A stretch of 64,000 nt of DNA from Sipunculus nudus (Eukaryota; Annelida; Sipuncula; Golfingiida; Sipunculidae). Numbering within the stretch: position 1 is the stretch's first letter; the number at the start of each line of letters is the position of its first letter. The DNA is taken from contig CM049317.1 of NCBI GenBank assembly GCA_026874595.1, forward strand, positions 30,732,901 through 30,796,900. Direction: 5' to 3'. A program made the translations under genes and the position numbers. Positions 21,935-34,007 of the stretch are shown here, one piece after another. The notes below the pieces were generated by a model. That model was not told the origin of the DNA, did no database searches, and saw nothing but the letters and a program-made list of their open reading frames with translations.

Positions 21935-24110
21935 TTGCACTGCACCCTCTCTTAAGTTTATAATTTCTTAAAACATTAATTTACATCCATACATTAAAAC
22001 TGGCACAACCATTTGATCAAAATGATTAAAGAGCTGTTTTGTACTATCATATTTACAATTTTAACTGAATTTTTTAATCATATATACAGCTTTATTTGAT
22101 TGCAAAACTTGCTGTTGTTGTGTTTTTGAACGCGATAATTTTGTAGAGAAAGTAATACCAAGGTATTTATAGTATGGAGCCACTTCTAACTGTTTACAAA
22201 TACCATCTTTCAGCTTTCAGTAAAGAACCACCTTTTCTAAAAACCATAATTTTAGTTTAATCTTTGTTAATTTTAAAATCATATTTTTTACAAAAAAATT
22301 GCAGGAGATTAATCTGTTGCTGAAATCTACGTACAATATCTGCACAATTAACCATATCATCTGCAAATAATAAAATGATTAAAAAAGTCAACGGAAAGAT
22401 TACCATTAACACTCATCCCTTTGCAATTGCTTCTATGTAACATATTACAATACTCATTTTTAATAAAGGAAATAATAATGATCTTACCATGCAACACTGC
22501 CCAGTACCTAAGGAGCATAAAAAATAATCTGTAAGTCCATTGTAAATTAATATTCAAGACATCGATTTTATAACATTTAAAATTTTGCCATTTATACCTT
22601 GTCTCAATAAGACATACCACAGTAAATTATGTTGCACACAGTCAAAAGCTTTTACAAAATCAAAATATAAATAATAAAACTTTCTTTTTTTCTTTTAATT
22701 ATGTATTTCTAAACTAATGCATGCAAAACAAATGCTTGAACCATGGAAGAATACCCCTTTCTATAACCACCTTGAGACTAAGATAAAATATTCATTTCCT
22801 GCACACACTGATAGAGTCTTTTATTCAAAACTTTAGTGAATATTTTTCCTGTAACATTCAATAATGATATCCCTCTATAATAACACTTATCATTTAGAAG
22901 TCCCTTCTTGTGTAGTGGAAATATTATTGCCTTACTCCATTCACCAGTTATGATATGATACCTCATCAAAAACACGGTTAAAAACATTATTTCCAAAGTA
23001 TATGTTAGCCATTATGCAAAATTCTTCCTTAACATCATTTTTATTTTCATTCAGTAAGACTGTCAAATAATTAAACCTCTCATCTGCTGGAATATCAGTA
23101 ACACTATTCTCTTTCTTAAGGTACATTTTAATACACACCCATAAATCATTTATATTTTTAATATTTGAAAAGTGTCGACCCTTGTTTGGATTTTTTATCA
23201 TCACAAAGATTTTTAAATTGTTGTCTTTTCATTTTATACATAATCAAATCATATAAATTACCAGATCTCCTATATTTATCAAGTGCTGACAATTTTATTA
23301 GCTTTGCTTGAGCACAATCCTCATCCCACAAATCTGGATATGACTAACTCTTTTTCCTCTTGTACATTTTAGGAATAGTAAAGTTATGTATCACCCTGTT
23401 CAAGTATTTAACAGCCTTATCAACATCTTGTTGAACATAACATGCAAAATTACATAAATGTTCATTATATACATGATCATCTAAAAGTTCATCAATAGCT
23501 TGTGATTTAGGCTTCTACTCTATCCATGAAGTCATGGACACTAAATTTTCTGGAACTTTTTTTTGTCTGATTCAAATCTTAAAGAACATTTCACTGGATA
23601 ATAATCTTACAAATCTAACCTAAAAACAGAAAATGGTTCAATTTAAAAAAATAGTTCGGCACTAGCAACAATAGAGTTAATAACACTCTGTCCAGCATGT
23701 GTTTAACATGTGTATTTACCTACAAGATCTGGTGGAAATCTACCATTCAGTATATGAATATTTAAAGCACAACACAACTGTTGTAATGAAAAAAAAAAAA
23801 AATTTGTTTGTCCTGTCATCTTTTGAATTTTTACACATTTGAAATTCATCTGAAGGGTACGCTTCATTTAAACCAATAAATCCTAAATGACCATTTTCTA
23901 AGTAAACACACATTTAACCAATTCTAGCATTCAAATCACTCATTAAAATGACATATTAATTTCCATATTTTGATACAATATCTACCATAATACATGGAGA
24001 AAAATGCACCAAATATTTTCCAATTAAGATACTAATACCAAATATATAATAAAATTATTACTCGGTTTTGCTCAAAGTATAAACAATATAAGCATGTTCT
24101 TTATTTAGAT
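21935..24110 (-). mobile_element. Decayed LINE (endonuclease plus reverse transcriptase)
   Basis: Read on the minus strand from 24110: an endonuclease piece with SDLNARIG (near 23930; the usual GDFN/GDLN box with G to S), a linker with WDEDCAQAKLIKLSALDKYR (about 23240-23330), then RT text GEWSKAIIFPLHKKG and NYRGISLLNVTGKIFTKVL (about 22840-22950), YFDFVKAFDCVQHNLLW (about 22640), FADDMVNCADIV (about 22355) and near the 3' end FDQMVVPVLMYGC (about 21990). Several frameshifts and stops make it dead. The 'KAFDCVQ..LW' and 'FADD' style fits the jockey/I group; clade not assigned. Its 3' end abuts the (TA)n tract at 21871-21932. Confidence 0.75.
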
Positions 24111-24942
24111 AATGAGCTATATTATCTGGAATTTACATTTGAAAGACGGCTAAAGATATATAAAATATATCACAGCGGTTAGCAATCTAAGAATGAACAT
24201 TTGTGAGGAAATCAAGAAGCAAAGTACATACAGTTAGTGGATATTTTATATTTCTGTAAGTAACAATCTGCTCTCATAAGTGCTATAGTATGCAGACATC
24301 ATCCGGATATAGCGGATTTTACGAGAAAGACGAAATTAGCATAGCACATTTGTAGTACTGAGGTACTTGGAGAGCTACCATGTAGGATGACTTCATTTTC
24401 AAGAACAGACAGGGAAGCTTATGCGACCGGCACAGTATTTTCCTTTCAAAAGCTAGACAACAAAACTTTGGATCTCCCGAGATTTGGTGCTTGTGACCTT
24501 GAACGTTTGCCAAGGTTTTCATCTGACAGGTGGAACATATATCAATTTTTGACATTATAATTAAATTAGACCAGATACTTTAATAAGTAGAATTTAGATC
24601 TAACCTATGATTCAGTTGGAGCCCTCAACACTAATGTGCAGTAGGAATTTTAAAGCTGATTTGCTCAGGGAAACTTGTTTTGGACAAAAAGCTGGTTTAG
24701 CTCATCCACATTACTCAGTCACTTATTTAAAGAACATGGCCCCTTTACTATTCATCGATTTGTTCATATAGGAATAATATGTGGAGAATAAGAGAATCTC
24801 CCTGCCCCGAATGTAAATAACGATGTGCGGGAATGATAAATAATGGCCGTGACAGTGACCTATCAACCAAATTTATGAAAAACAAGTCAGATTGCATTTA
24901 TAGACCAGATAGTTGATACTAAATTTGATAATTGCGAATCAA
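24111..24942. other. Noncoding, no recognised gene
   Basis: A 78-codon minus frame (24319-24555) has several Cys but no recognisable fold. I looked here for missing upstream lectin exons and did not find the expected W..A...C pattern. The target-site duplication of the next SINE lies at 24930-24942. Confidence 0.45.
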
Positions 24943-25275
24943 TCTGCTCCTGTGTCTCAAGTTAGAGTACAGAACTCAACGAAGCGGGATCGGGAGCTCA
25001 AATCTCATACGTGGAGGTAAGATTATTCAGAGTAAGCCCCCAGCCAATGGTAAGGCCAGCCAGCTCAATAGGGAGCCGTGAAAAGGGTTTCAATGTTTCA
25101 CTCACAAACAAGTTGGCATTTGGGGAAGATATGAAAATGAGAGGAAGTGTGACACTGCTATGCCACGAATCCAGATCGGAAAGGAATTCTGCATATGTAC
25201 ATATATACATAGTTAAGCTAGCGTTACAAAATGGAAGCGGGAACATACTACAACAAAATACTAATAAAAAATAGA
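24943..25275 (+). mobile_element. Complete tRNA-derived SINE with 13-bp target-site duplication
   Basis: The 333-bp segment is flanked by AATTGCGAATCAA at 24930-24942 and again at 25276-25288, an exact 13-bp duplication. The head carries an A-box-like TCTCAAGTTAGAGTAC and a B-box-like GAGCTCAAATCTC about 35 nt further on, the arrangement of an RNA polymerase III promoter derived from a tRNA. The tail is A-rich (ACTAATAAAAAATAG). The open frames inside it (both strands) are incidental. The exact duplication implies a fairly recent insertion by LINE machinery. Confidence 0.8.
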
Positions 25276-25288
25276 AATTGCGAATCAA

Positions 25289-25679
25289 CTCACTATAGAC
25301 TTTCATATAGCAGCCATCCGGATAATGCGAAAAATCTAATAATACTGTTGATCAAAAATATCACAAAAGGATACTCTCAACATTGTTCATGTCCTTAGCG
25401 GAACAGACAAACACACACACACACACACATATATATTATTTTTTCTTTTATATGATGTTACATGGATATAATCTAGCTTATATGAATATTAGCTAATTAT
25501 ATCGAATAAGACTATGAGGGGAACTCACTTGTACTGATAATTCTACGGTATTTCATTGAAACATTGTTTCATTAAATTACTTGACAGTGTTCATATTCAG
25601 AAAAATAGAGATACCTTTGGCATGGCTCCAATTTAATATGCTAATACGAATGGAAACTCAAGTAATATTTGCACAGTGG
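25289..25679. other. Noncoding with (AC)n at 25411-25429
   Basis: About nine AC units followed by a short ATAT run; nothing else recognised. Confidence 0.6.
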
Positions 25680-25995
25680 TGCTAAGGAGATTACTGCACA
25701 TTATACATGGAACAGATCAGTGTACAACTGTTCTGTTAATGCGTCACGTGGTTTCGACAGAATTAACATTCCTAAGTTGTTCCAGGGACTTGTGAAACAA
25801 AAGGTGCGCCTGTTATCTGACAGATATCTATCGTGACCTATCATCAAGACAAAATGGGAAAAATGATATTTAATTGAATAGTCAGTATTTGATAAAGATC
25901 TACGTGATCACTCTGATATTGTCCAGGGTCTAATATATTTTATCCTGACAATATTGTTGTTATGTTGACGATTTAAATGGAGGGAAAAGGCGCGA
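25680..25995 (+). mobile_element. LINE reverse transcriptase fragment, same family as 45480-49165
   Basis: The plus frame from 25681 reads AKEITAHYTWN, VYNCSVNASRGFDRINIPKL and FQGLVKQKVR. It matches the minus-strand element at 46.5-46.8 kb (KEVIADYILNGSSVYSC, ASRALDRINFPTLFHLLVKR) position by position. Beyond a frameshift near 25830 more similar text follows (IKTKWEK), then YVDDLNGG, probably the YxDDL-containing linker. Stops and frameshifts show decay. The L1-like element at 26076 is inserted just to its right. Confidence 0.6.
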
Positions 25996-26061
25996 TTTAG
26001 CTCTTTCTACTGTGTTGGCCATCTTGGACACCACGTTTCAAATTTGAATATCTTAATACTC

Positions 26062-26076
26062 GCTTTTACTTAAACT
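26062..26076. repeat. Target-site duplication (3' side) of the L1-like LINE
   Basis: GCTTTTACTTAAACT, identical to 29164-29178. It directly precedes the T run that is the minus-strand poly(A) tail. Confidence 0.9.
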
Positions 26077-29000
26077 TTTTTTTTTTTTTTTTTTTTTCGC
26101 CTCAGATTTTTTTCTTTGACTTAAAAGTTCACTTGATATTTCATCATAGGCGATATTTTTTTTAATGTCAAACAAACAATCAATTACAAATACTTATACA
26201 TAGTTCAAGGTACATTGTGATACAAGTTATGTTTCTCATTATCAGACCATACATATTATGACGGTACTCATATATAATTTTCAGTTTTTACTCATATTTT
26301 TCAATTCACCCCATTTTTTGTAATGCGTATTTAGAATTCCCCTTTTATTAGCTATGTATCTTTCAACATTTTCAATATCCATTAATTTACTTTTAAATAC
26401 AGCAAACAAAGCAGAATGATAGCCCTCTCTTTCTTTATACAAGACATATTTGTACAGCAGCAAAATTTGGTTAATTAACATGTTATCTTCACCAACTGGT
26501 ATCATGCCATATATAATTAAAGATGGTGATATTGGTGGAAAATTCACATTATACTTCTGTAACCAGGATGTTATTTTCAGGTAAAAGTTCTTAGCAACCA
26601 TACAGTCAAGAAATGTATGTAGTATCTTTTCTCTTTGCTCAAAACAATATGAACATTGAGGGGTTTCCTTTAAATTCCACTTATACAACAGATCATTTAG
26701 AGGAATGTAGTTATTTAATATTTTATATTGAAACTCTCTAAGATGAGTGTCTAAAGTACTTTTATATATTCCACAATAAACATGTTCCCATTTCACCTCG
26801 ATACTGTTTTCTTGGTTTTTATTATCCCATACTTTCTGAGCTGTAGGAGTTTCCCATATTTTCTCCACCAAAGTCTTATATATATCTCTAGCATTTAATG
26901 TATCCAATTTCTCTAAACCATTCACAGTTACAACGCTGTCAACTTCACTTCCTTCATCATGTATATGTTCATACCCTGTAAACCTGTCTCTCCAAGTTTT
27001 TGGAATAGCCCGTTTTAATGCCATCCAAAACATATAATCAATGTGATTCATACATATATTCTTCTCCCGTATTTTTTCCCATGGCTTCCACTTTCCATCA
27101 TAATTTACCAGGTCTTTTATATAATATAATTTGCTACTTACATAATGTTTGTTGTATAGAGATCTGTTATTAATCTTTATATATTGATTATTCCACAAGC
27201 TTTGATATATGACATCTTCTGTCGATTCGGGTATAACTGATACATATGAAGCCCATTCCTCTAAACATTTCAAATAAAATCTTGGCAATCCTTTGGGTAA
27301 CACATTCATATCAAAGTTTCCTCTTATACAGTTCAATCCGCCTATCTTCCTTAATCTGAAATTCAAAATTTTACTACTGGCAGATTCTTCTGAACACAAA
27401 ATGCGTTTAATCCACACTATTCTTTGTGTCTTTATTTTGCATTCAATGTCTGGAAAATTGATCCCCCCTTTCTCATACTGACCAATAATGGTTGCATATT
27501 TTACTTTAGGCCTCTTAGCCCTCCAAATAAAGTCACAGAGTAGTCTTTTTAAATTCTTTACTGTAGTATTTGGTGGTACTAACATATTAGTTACATAAAG
27601 AAGTTTTGTAATTGCCAATGAGCGTACCACCTCTGCTCTGCCATATATTGTTAGTGTTCTGCTTTTCCACATGTTTAATGTGGTTGCTAAGTTGTGTTCA
27701 ACCCTCTTGAAATTGTTTTTGTACACCAAATCATCATTGTATGAAAAATAAATCCCAAGTATTTTCATGGTTGACACTGTAAGGTTGATCCATTTCAGAT
27801 TAAAATTCTCAAATACCTTATCTTTTATTGACCCAATACAAGTTGCCTCTGACTTTGTACGATTCATTTTAAGTGAAGAATAATATTCAAACATTTGCAG
27901 CACTTCAAGAACCTTGCTCAATGAATCAACATCCTTAACTAAAACAGTTGTGTCATCTGCAAACATACACATTTTGACAGTGGTATTTCCAATCTGTATT
28001 CCATGAATATCTTTATCTTGTCTTATCATTATAGCCAATATTTCAATAACAATTATAAATAAATATGCAGCCAGTGGGTCACCCTGTCTAGTTCCTCTTT
28101 CCAACTGAAAATAACCTGTTGTGAATCCATTATTCATAACTGAACTCTGTATATCGTAATGTAATATTTTTACCCATCTAAGAAATGAATGACTGAAACC
28201 AAAGTATTTTAAAGCTGCCAAAATAAAATCATGATCTAAACTGTCGAAAGCAGATTCTAAATCAGCTGCAAACATAATCCCTGGGAGTTTCTCTTCAGCA
28301 GTATAGTACATTATATCCCAAATCAATCTTATAGGTTCTCCTATATATCGACCTTTTATAAATGCATACTGATCAGGCTGTATAATTTTCTGCAGATATT
28401 TTTCAATGCGCTTTACTAAAACCTTGCTTATTATTTTTACATCAACATTCAACAAGCTGATCGGTCTCCAGGCATTCAAATGGTTTAAATCCTTTCCTGG
28501 TTTAGGAATTAATTTTACAAGAGCTTGTTTTTGTGTTGATGTCAACGATCCAGTATCATAGTTTTCATTTTCACATTCAGTTAAACACTGTCCAAGATCA
28601 TCAAATAATGCTAGATAGAATTCTTTTGTCAAACCGTCATTTCCTGGAGTTTTGTTATTTTTCATTGATTTTAAACATGTATACACCTCACTTTTTGTGA
28701 TGTTTGCCCCACATGACTCAGCTTCCATCTCATTAAGTTTATACATTGGCGCTTGGAGTCTTAGAAAAAAATCTTGCAACTCAGTTTCATCACATGAAAC
28801 TTTTTTCCTATATTTATCTTCAAATGTGTTTTTAATAAATCTCATAATATCTTTGGAATCTTTAATATATTCACCATAACAATATAATTGTCTTATTACA
28901 GAGTTATTTTTATTTCTTTTCTCAAGGTTTAAAAAATACCTAGACCCCTTTTCTCCCTGTTGCAGCCACTGAGCTCTTGACCTGATTATAACTCCTCGTG

Positions 29001-29163
29001 TGATGTTGTCATAATGTTCCTGTATCTTTTGCTTTGTTGTGTGTTATAAATCCTGCATTTCAGGTGTATCAGAACATCTTAATTCTTGTTCAAGTTTAGC
29101 CACTTTATTTTCCAACCAGACTTTATTTTCTCTGAGTCGTTTAGCCTTTAATTTACTATACTG
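26076..29163 (-). mobile_element. 5'-truncated L1/Tx1-type LINE with poly(A) and target-site duplication
   Basis: A 3.09-kb minus-strand element. Its 3' end is a 22-nt T run on the plus strand (26076-26097), i.e. poly(A). Its 5' end lies at 29163, inside ORF2 between endonuclease and RT, so the endonuclease and ORF1 are absent. The 15-bp direct repeats at 26062-26076 and 29164-29178 are the signature of target-primed reverse transcription. Between 29163 and 28846 the frame reads QYSKLKAKRLRENKVWLENK and RSRAQWLQQGEKGSRYFLN, the usual linker before the RT, with one TAA at 29046-29044. The 3' UTR is about 200 bp. Confidence 0.92.
26281..28845 (-). CDS. LINE ORF2: reverse transcriptase with C-terminal CCHC
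   Basis: An open frame of 854 codons encodes an L1/Tx1-type reverse transcriptase that copies element RNA into DNA at the target site. Motifs seen: NNKTPGNDGLTKEFY (residues 63-77), LIPKPGKDL and WRPISLLN (112-133), QYAFIKGR (159-166), motif A FAADLESAFDSLD (192-204) with the catalytic Asp, RQGDPL (253-258), the catalytic FADD box (295-298), and a CCHC knuckle (C731, C734, H743, C748). The ATG at 28845 is only the first Met after an in-frame TAA at 29046-29044; homologous coding continues upstream to 29163. All catalytic residues are present, but the copy lacks the endonuclease and is not autonomous. It is related to, but distinct from, the fragments at 17976 and 39280. Confidence 0.92.
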   Translation of the reverse strand: MRFIKNTFEDKYRKKVSCDETELQDFFLRLQAPMYKLNEMEAESCGANITKSEVYTCLKSMKNNKTPGNDGLTKEFYLALFDDLGQCLTECENENYDTGSLTSTQKQALVKLIPKPGKDLNHLNAWRPISLLNVDVKIISKVLVKRIEKYLQKIIQPDQYAFIKGRYIGEPIRLIWDIMYYTAEEKLPGIMFAADLESAFDSLDHDFILAALKYFGFSHSFLRWVKILHYDIQSSVMNNGFTTGYFQLERGTRQGDPLAAYLFIIVIEILAIMIRQDKDIHGIQIGNTTVKMCMFADDTTVLVKDVDSLSKVLEVLQMFEYYSSLKMNRTKSEATCIGSIKDKVFENFNLKWINLTVSTMKILGIYFSYNDDLVYKNNFKRVEHNLATTLNMWKSRTLTIYGRAEVVRSLAITKLLYVTNMLVPPNTTVKNLKRLLCDFIWRAKRPKVKYATIIGQYEKGGINFPDIECKIKTQRIVWIKRILCSEESASSKILNFRLRKIGGLNCIRGNFDMNVLPKGLPRFYLKCLEEWASYVSVIPESTEDVIYQSLWNNQYIKINNRSLYNKHYVSSKLYYIKDLVNYDGKWKPWEKIREKNICMNHIDYMFWMALKRAIPKTWRDRFTGYEHIHDEGSEVDSVVTVNGLEKLDTLNARDIYKTLVEKIWETPTAQKVWDNKNQENSIEVKWEHVYCGIYKSTLDTHLREFQYKILNNYIPLNDLLYKWNLKETPQCSYCFEQREKILHTFLDCMVAKNFYLKITSWLQKYNVNFPPISPSLIIYGMIPVGEDNMLINQILLLYKYVLYKEREGYHSALFAVFKSKLMDIENVERYIANKRGILNTHYKKWGELKNMSKN

Positions 29164-29178
29164 GCTTTTACTTAAACT
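29164..29178. repeat. Target-site duplication (5' side) of the L1-like LINE
   Basis: GCTTTTACTTAAACT, identical to 26062-26076, directly upstream of the truncated 5' end. Confidence 0.9.
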
Positions 29179-31211
29179 GATTTTAATGCAAACACCAGAC
29201 ATAATTGAATACCCTGTAGCTATGTTAGTGTTATTGTAACATTATTATGTGGCTATTTGGGATGCCATCTCATATTTACAGGTTACATCATTACTGGAGT
29301 TTTACCCTCTGGCATTTTTTTTACCACTAAGCTGGTCTCACACTCCCTTTTAATTAAGTGCAAAGTCATCACAATCACAGCAATAATATAAACTATTGGC
29401 ATAACCAATTTAATGGAAACTGCTTGTATTGTAGCAAATATGGACGCCAATTTATATTGTCCAGTCACATGATTTCTCAGCATTACATTTCTTTTTGTAT
29501 TTTTTCTTCGTTTATATGTGAATGTGTATGTACCAACGTAGTTGTTTTCTGTCACTATTAGCACTGTTTTTCTTTATGTTTTCATGTTTACTGTAATTAT
29601 AATTTTGGTAATAAGTAACTTGGTTGCAACTGTTTATAATAATTAATAACTAATTTAAAGTATTGTTATTAAAGAAACCAATCTGGCCTCCTCCAATACA
29701 AGGCCTCCTTGTAAATATTAATCGGCTGATAAAAATCATGCCTAGTAAAAGGGAATGTAAATGTTTTAAATACCATAATGGAATCAAGTCATATACAACC
29801 AAGTCAGTCTATCGAAAAAATGTAAGGGAATGGCTGCCCTTCGCCCTTTTGTATTAAGTCGTTATGATCTAATCGTTCCCAACACGCGCATGGACTGCGT
29901 GACCTTTCTCTAGAGAGCGTTACCGCTGTCAGTTAATACGTTGTATCAGGTTTACCACAGTAGGTGCTGGACCGACGTTGATTGAGGAATTCAGAACAAA
30001 ATTTGATGCTTTCAACTGCGTTTACCTGGCGCCCGTTGTACGGTAACGGGATATGGTTTTCGATGTTTACCATCTCTCTAGTTATCTTAACATAAACAGT
30101 AAGGCAATACCTTTGCAATTGATACTTTGTGAAAAACGATTTCGAATGGTAAGTTATAAACACATTCAACAAAAATATCTATCGATTAGAGTAAAAAGAC
30201 ACTTTTCCCGAGATATACATTTGTCGCTAATATGAATGTCTTGTTTTAGTCCCACTGCTATGCCTCTACTGAAACTTTATGTATATTAAGTATATTCTGC
30301 CTATTAGGTATACCCTGATTTATATTACAAGCCCTGCTCCTGTCCGACTCAATGTTTTTCCTGCGAGTCTATATCATGCAACAGAAGAAAGAGACTACAT
30401 GAGGTGAATTCTTTCTCTACAGCAAATTGATATTATTATTTATACCTAACACAGGTCGCTTTGTTTGTTTTAACATTTATGAATCGAGTCATTGTGATCA
30501 AGTTTAAAGAAACATATGTACACATAATGATAACACATAGTCCCAATAAATCTACAGATTCCCTTTACAAGTGTTTATTCATCTCATATTTGTTATCTGC
30601 CTTTTAACTTCCCGTCTTTTCTGTTTTCATTTATCATTTTTTTCTACTCCAATGAATGTGTGTTGAATTGGTCGTATACTGCAACAAAATAAATATTTGT
30701 TGAACATCACTTCTATTCAATTCAATATTATATTCATTTAACACTTCTTACTAGGAATAACGAGAGACTTATTGGGCCGTAATGAAAGAACCTTTATTGC
30801 ACAGCAATGGGCCACGTAAAAGGCCCCGTCTACATATGTGACGCAATATATGTGAACGGAAATATAACATGCATCTCATGAAGATATACAGACAAGCACA
30901 AAAGATAATCTTAGCAAAAAAAAAAAAAAAAAGGTGCGTCCACCCGATCTAAACAGATATCCAAAGGTGTGGGAGGGAGTGCATCCTGCTAATGGCGCTG
31001 GCGAAGGGTCCCATTTAGATCGCCTTACGTAATCGATGTCGCGGTCAGTGGCTCGAGAGGGCTGGTTTCACGTGTACAATATGAGTGCGCCGTTTTAACC
31101 GCTATTAACCTGCCGTTAATTGCTACATAAAATTATTTCTATCAAAGTTGACTTCTGAATCGTTCACAATATCGCTTTATAACCACTGCTATAATGTCAA
31201 ACAAACATTTT

Positions 31212-31213
<2 letters not shown>
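29179..31213. other. Noncoding; poly(A) run at 30916-30932 with GC-richer neighbour
   Basis: No recognised gene. At 29938-30130 a minus frame (NIENHIPLPYNGRQVNAVES, one more Cys pair, then a stop) looks mildly exon-like but has no known domain. At 30780-30935 the text GCAATGGGCCACGTAAAAGG and a 17-nt A run suggest a retroposon end. The 150 bp after it (30936-31090) are GC-richer than the surroundings and of unknown origin. Confidence 0.4.

Positions 31214-31290
<77 letters not shown>
31214..31290. repeat. (TA)n microsatellite with one C interruption
   Basis: About 77 nt of TA repeat split by ACAT near 31247. Confidence 0.95.
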
Positions 31291-31291
<1 letters not shown>

Positions 31292-34007
31292 CCGTGTTTC
31301 TTTTGAAGTAAACAAAAATGAACATCTATCTGATATCACCAGTTTAATTTCAAACAAAAAAAATATGCCAAATAAAGTCTGAGACTTTCCCAATTAATAA
31401 CAAAAATGAAAACAACGCGTCTTTTTTTAAATTAAATCCTTTCTCCGTTTTGTGACATAGCTCTCAGGTTTTTTTCAAAATCTCTCTGTATATAAATTGT
31501 AAAACTTTCGTCATGCATAACATATTTTCTAACTTATAAACATGCGTAATATTTAATTTACTTTCCAATATCAACTTCTTCCATCGTAGTTGACTTGGTA
31601 TATACATGAATCTCACAAACTTCCAGAGAAGTGTAAGTGTACTATTAATATATTTTTAATGTCATGTTTACTGACTTTTTCGTCTTTTTGAGAGTATGTG
31701 TGAGTCTCAGCCGGTTGAATAGAAACCTATTCTGTTCATTCTATCGGGGATGCGACACCCAACCGGGAGTCGCAGCATTATTGCATTTTTATATAATTGT
31801 TTCGGGTTGATAAATCAACCTTTTGCAGTCGCATGTTTGCGCACGGACAGCAATGGGGACTTTATTTTGTATATTCCTTCGAGATAAAAATCATAGAAAT
31901 TTATAAATGGCTATCAACTTCTAAAAATACTTTTTATGGACAATTAAGAGGTACGTTGAGACAAAATGTTGGTTTTGATTACCTTTGGCAAAATTCGTTC
32001 TATTCCTATGACACACTTTAACTCGTCTAGCTCAGGACATTTTATCGATATCTCAAGCTGCTTTAAAAACAATTTTTACTTGGATACTAATATGGACATT
32101 ACACCATGTGTAATGGAGAGAGTAAGATCTTTAAAATATTTTTTCGTATCTTTATTTTATGTAAGCCATTATTGCAGGTTTAAAAGTTAATTTTAAAACT
32201 AGATATTACCTGAAACGATTAAACTGTACGCTAGGTTTCTTGTACGTTTTGTACAATTTGTAACATTTGTTCAGTTGCAGAAGACTATTTGCTTATTCAT
32301 GTTAAGCAATTTCAAACTATGAATATAAACAATATATTTATTGATTTATAAGTTTTTTCTACAAAATCGGCGATCACAAATAAACATTTATTATAGGGTT
32401 GCCTCATAGATCGCATTATCAGATTTGTATATTTTCGCCAATAAACCTGCCACGATCTTTTGGGGATTATATACTGAAGTAGTTGTTTAATTTCCTCAGT
32501 TTTACAGCTGCTTATACTTTGATAGTCTAAATCCTGTTTATCACATACATTTTTAGTTCTAGAGTACCTTTCAATGTTTTAGAATGCACGTTATTATTTC
32601 TTGTTTATGAGACGAAAGTGTTCGAGTTGAATAAAAGAATAATTGATTTAACTTACAGAACAGACCAAAAATGTTTATAAAAATTCAAGTGTAACCCGTT
32701 ATTGTGCTTATGCTCTAAAAGTTTTCACATTTTTTTGTGTAGTGTAGTAGACGGATCTGTTAAGTGTCTCGCTTCTGATCATATTTATTTGGTATTTGTT
32801 TTTTATTACTAAAAATCCCCTTTTCAAATTAAAAAAAATGATTTCATATTTCTCCATATTCATTCTAGAATAATGTTCCTTGCTCTTTCTCCTCATCGCA
32901 GAATTTCACTTGAAATTGTGATTCCAACAATTATTCAGATGGCACATCGTTATTATTTTCTGTAAAGCGCTTTGTAGTCTACGAATAAATTTTCAAATTC
33001 ATGAAGTTTATCATTTCGTTCCTTCTTACCCCGTATCAAAATGCATTCCTTGGGGAAACTCCCATAACTAAAGACATAAGGAATTCAAATTCGAAATCTC
33101 ATTATTGTTCTTATTTGTGGCTCATTTGTTCTGCTCGGAAGCTCGGAATTATATCACCCTTTAAAAAACTGTTCATGTGCTCGAAAGATCTAAAGAAAAA
33201 TTCTATCTTGCTTGTATCTGGTCTTAGTGGCCATCCTTACCCAAAATTATCTCCATGCTGTTGTCCTCACATGTAACAAAAGTAAGCTTCTTTTATATAT
33301 TCCAGTTAACATGTCATGTCTTCTTACATATCATTTCTGTTGAAATGTCCATTTATCAATAACTAAATTCCAATCTCCCCACAATCCAGTTATCATACAA
33401 ACTATACATTAATATAACGAATAGAAAAAATCACTTCCAAAGGTGTTGTCTGTTGCACTCCTCTGCGATATCACTAAATATTAAAGCCAGCTTCAGAAAG
33501 AATGTCTGTTTCATTCCTCAGGGTAACAAATCTCTTGAGGGTTATCCGTATCAAACTAATCCTTGACAACAATAGGATTTATTAGGCTGACCGTTTACAT
33601 ATAATTTTCCCTCCAAAAACGAACTTTAAATCCGTAATTGTGTGCTCCAAGAAATTGTCGTTTTTCGTTTTTATTGCTCTCCATAGTCTGCTTTAGATAA
33701 ATCTTCAACAAACAGCTTTGACTGGATTCCCATCTCTTTTTACACTTTCGGAAAGATTTATTCCTCAACGTTCTGTCAATGAATCTAGCAATAGTCACTT
33801 TTTAGGCCGCTTTATAATGTAAATTACACAATGGAGTGATGGAGAGTGATGAAATAAAATAATTTATTTGGTAATTAATCCTTGTAATTACTCCATTATC
33901 ACATGATATCCGCGCTTTATTTTGAGGAGTTTATCTTTTAACGTTCGATTTAAACAAACACAGCTGAATAAGAACTCGTGCGAGCAACAGCAAAAGGCAC
34001 CATACAC
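31291..34007. other. AT-rich noncoding stretch
   Basis: Short ORFs here (31797-32021, 33001-33276, 33595-33798) show no recognisable motif. No repeats other than T- and A-rich runs are seen. Confidence 0.5.

Noticed and set aside
24319-24555. Upstream exon of the lectin gene in copy A
   Set aside because: The Cys-containing minus frame lacks the W-x-x-A-x-x-x-C helix pattern and the GW strand expected of that half of the domain.
24998-25306. Two opposed ORFs of 87-102 codons
   Set aside because: They lie almost entirely inside the SINE bounded by the 13-bp duplications and show no domain.
27293-27481. Plus-strand ORFs inside 26.3-29.2 kb
   Set aside because: They are opposite-strand shadows of the LINE reverse transcriptase.
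31142-31393. ORFs rich in alternating Tyr-Ile on both strands
   Set aside because: They are translations of (TA)n microsatellites (also at 8262-8639, 17196-17575, 41581-41889, 42825-43124, 48955-49245) with no domain outside the repeat.
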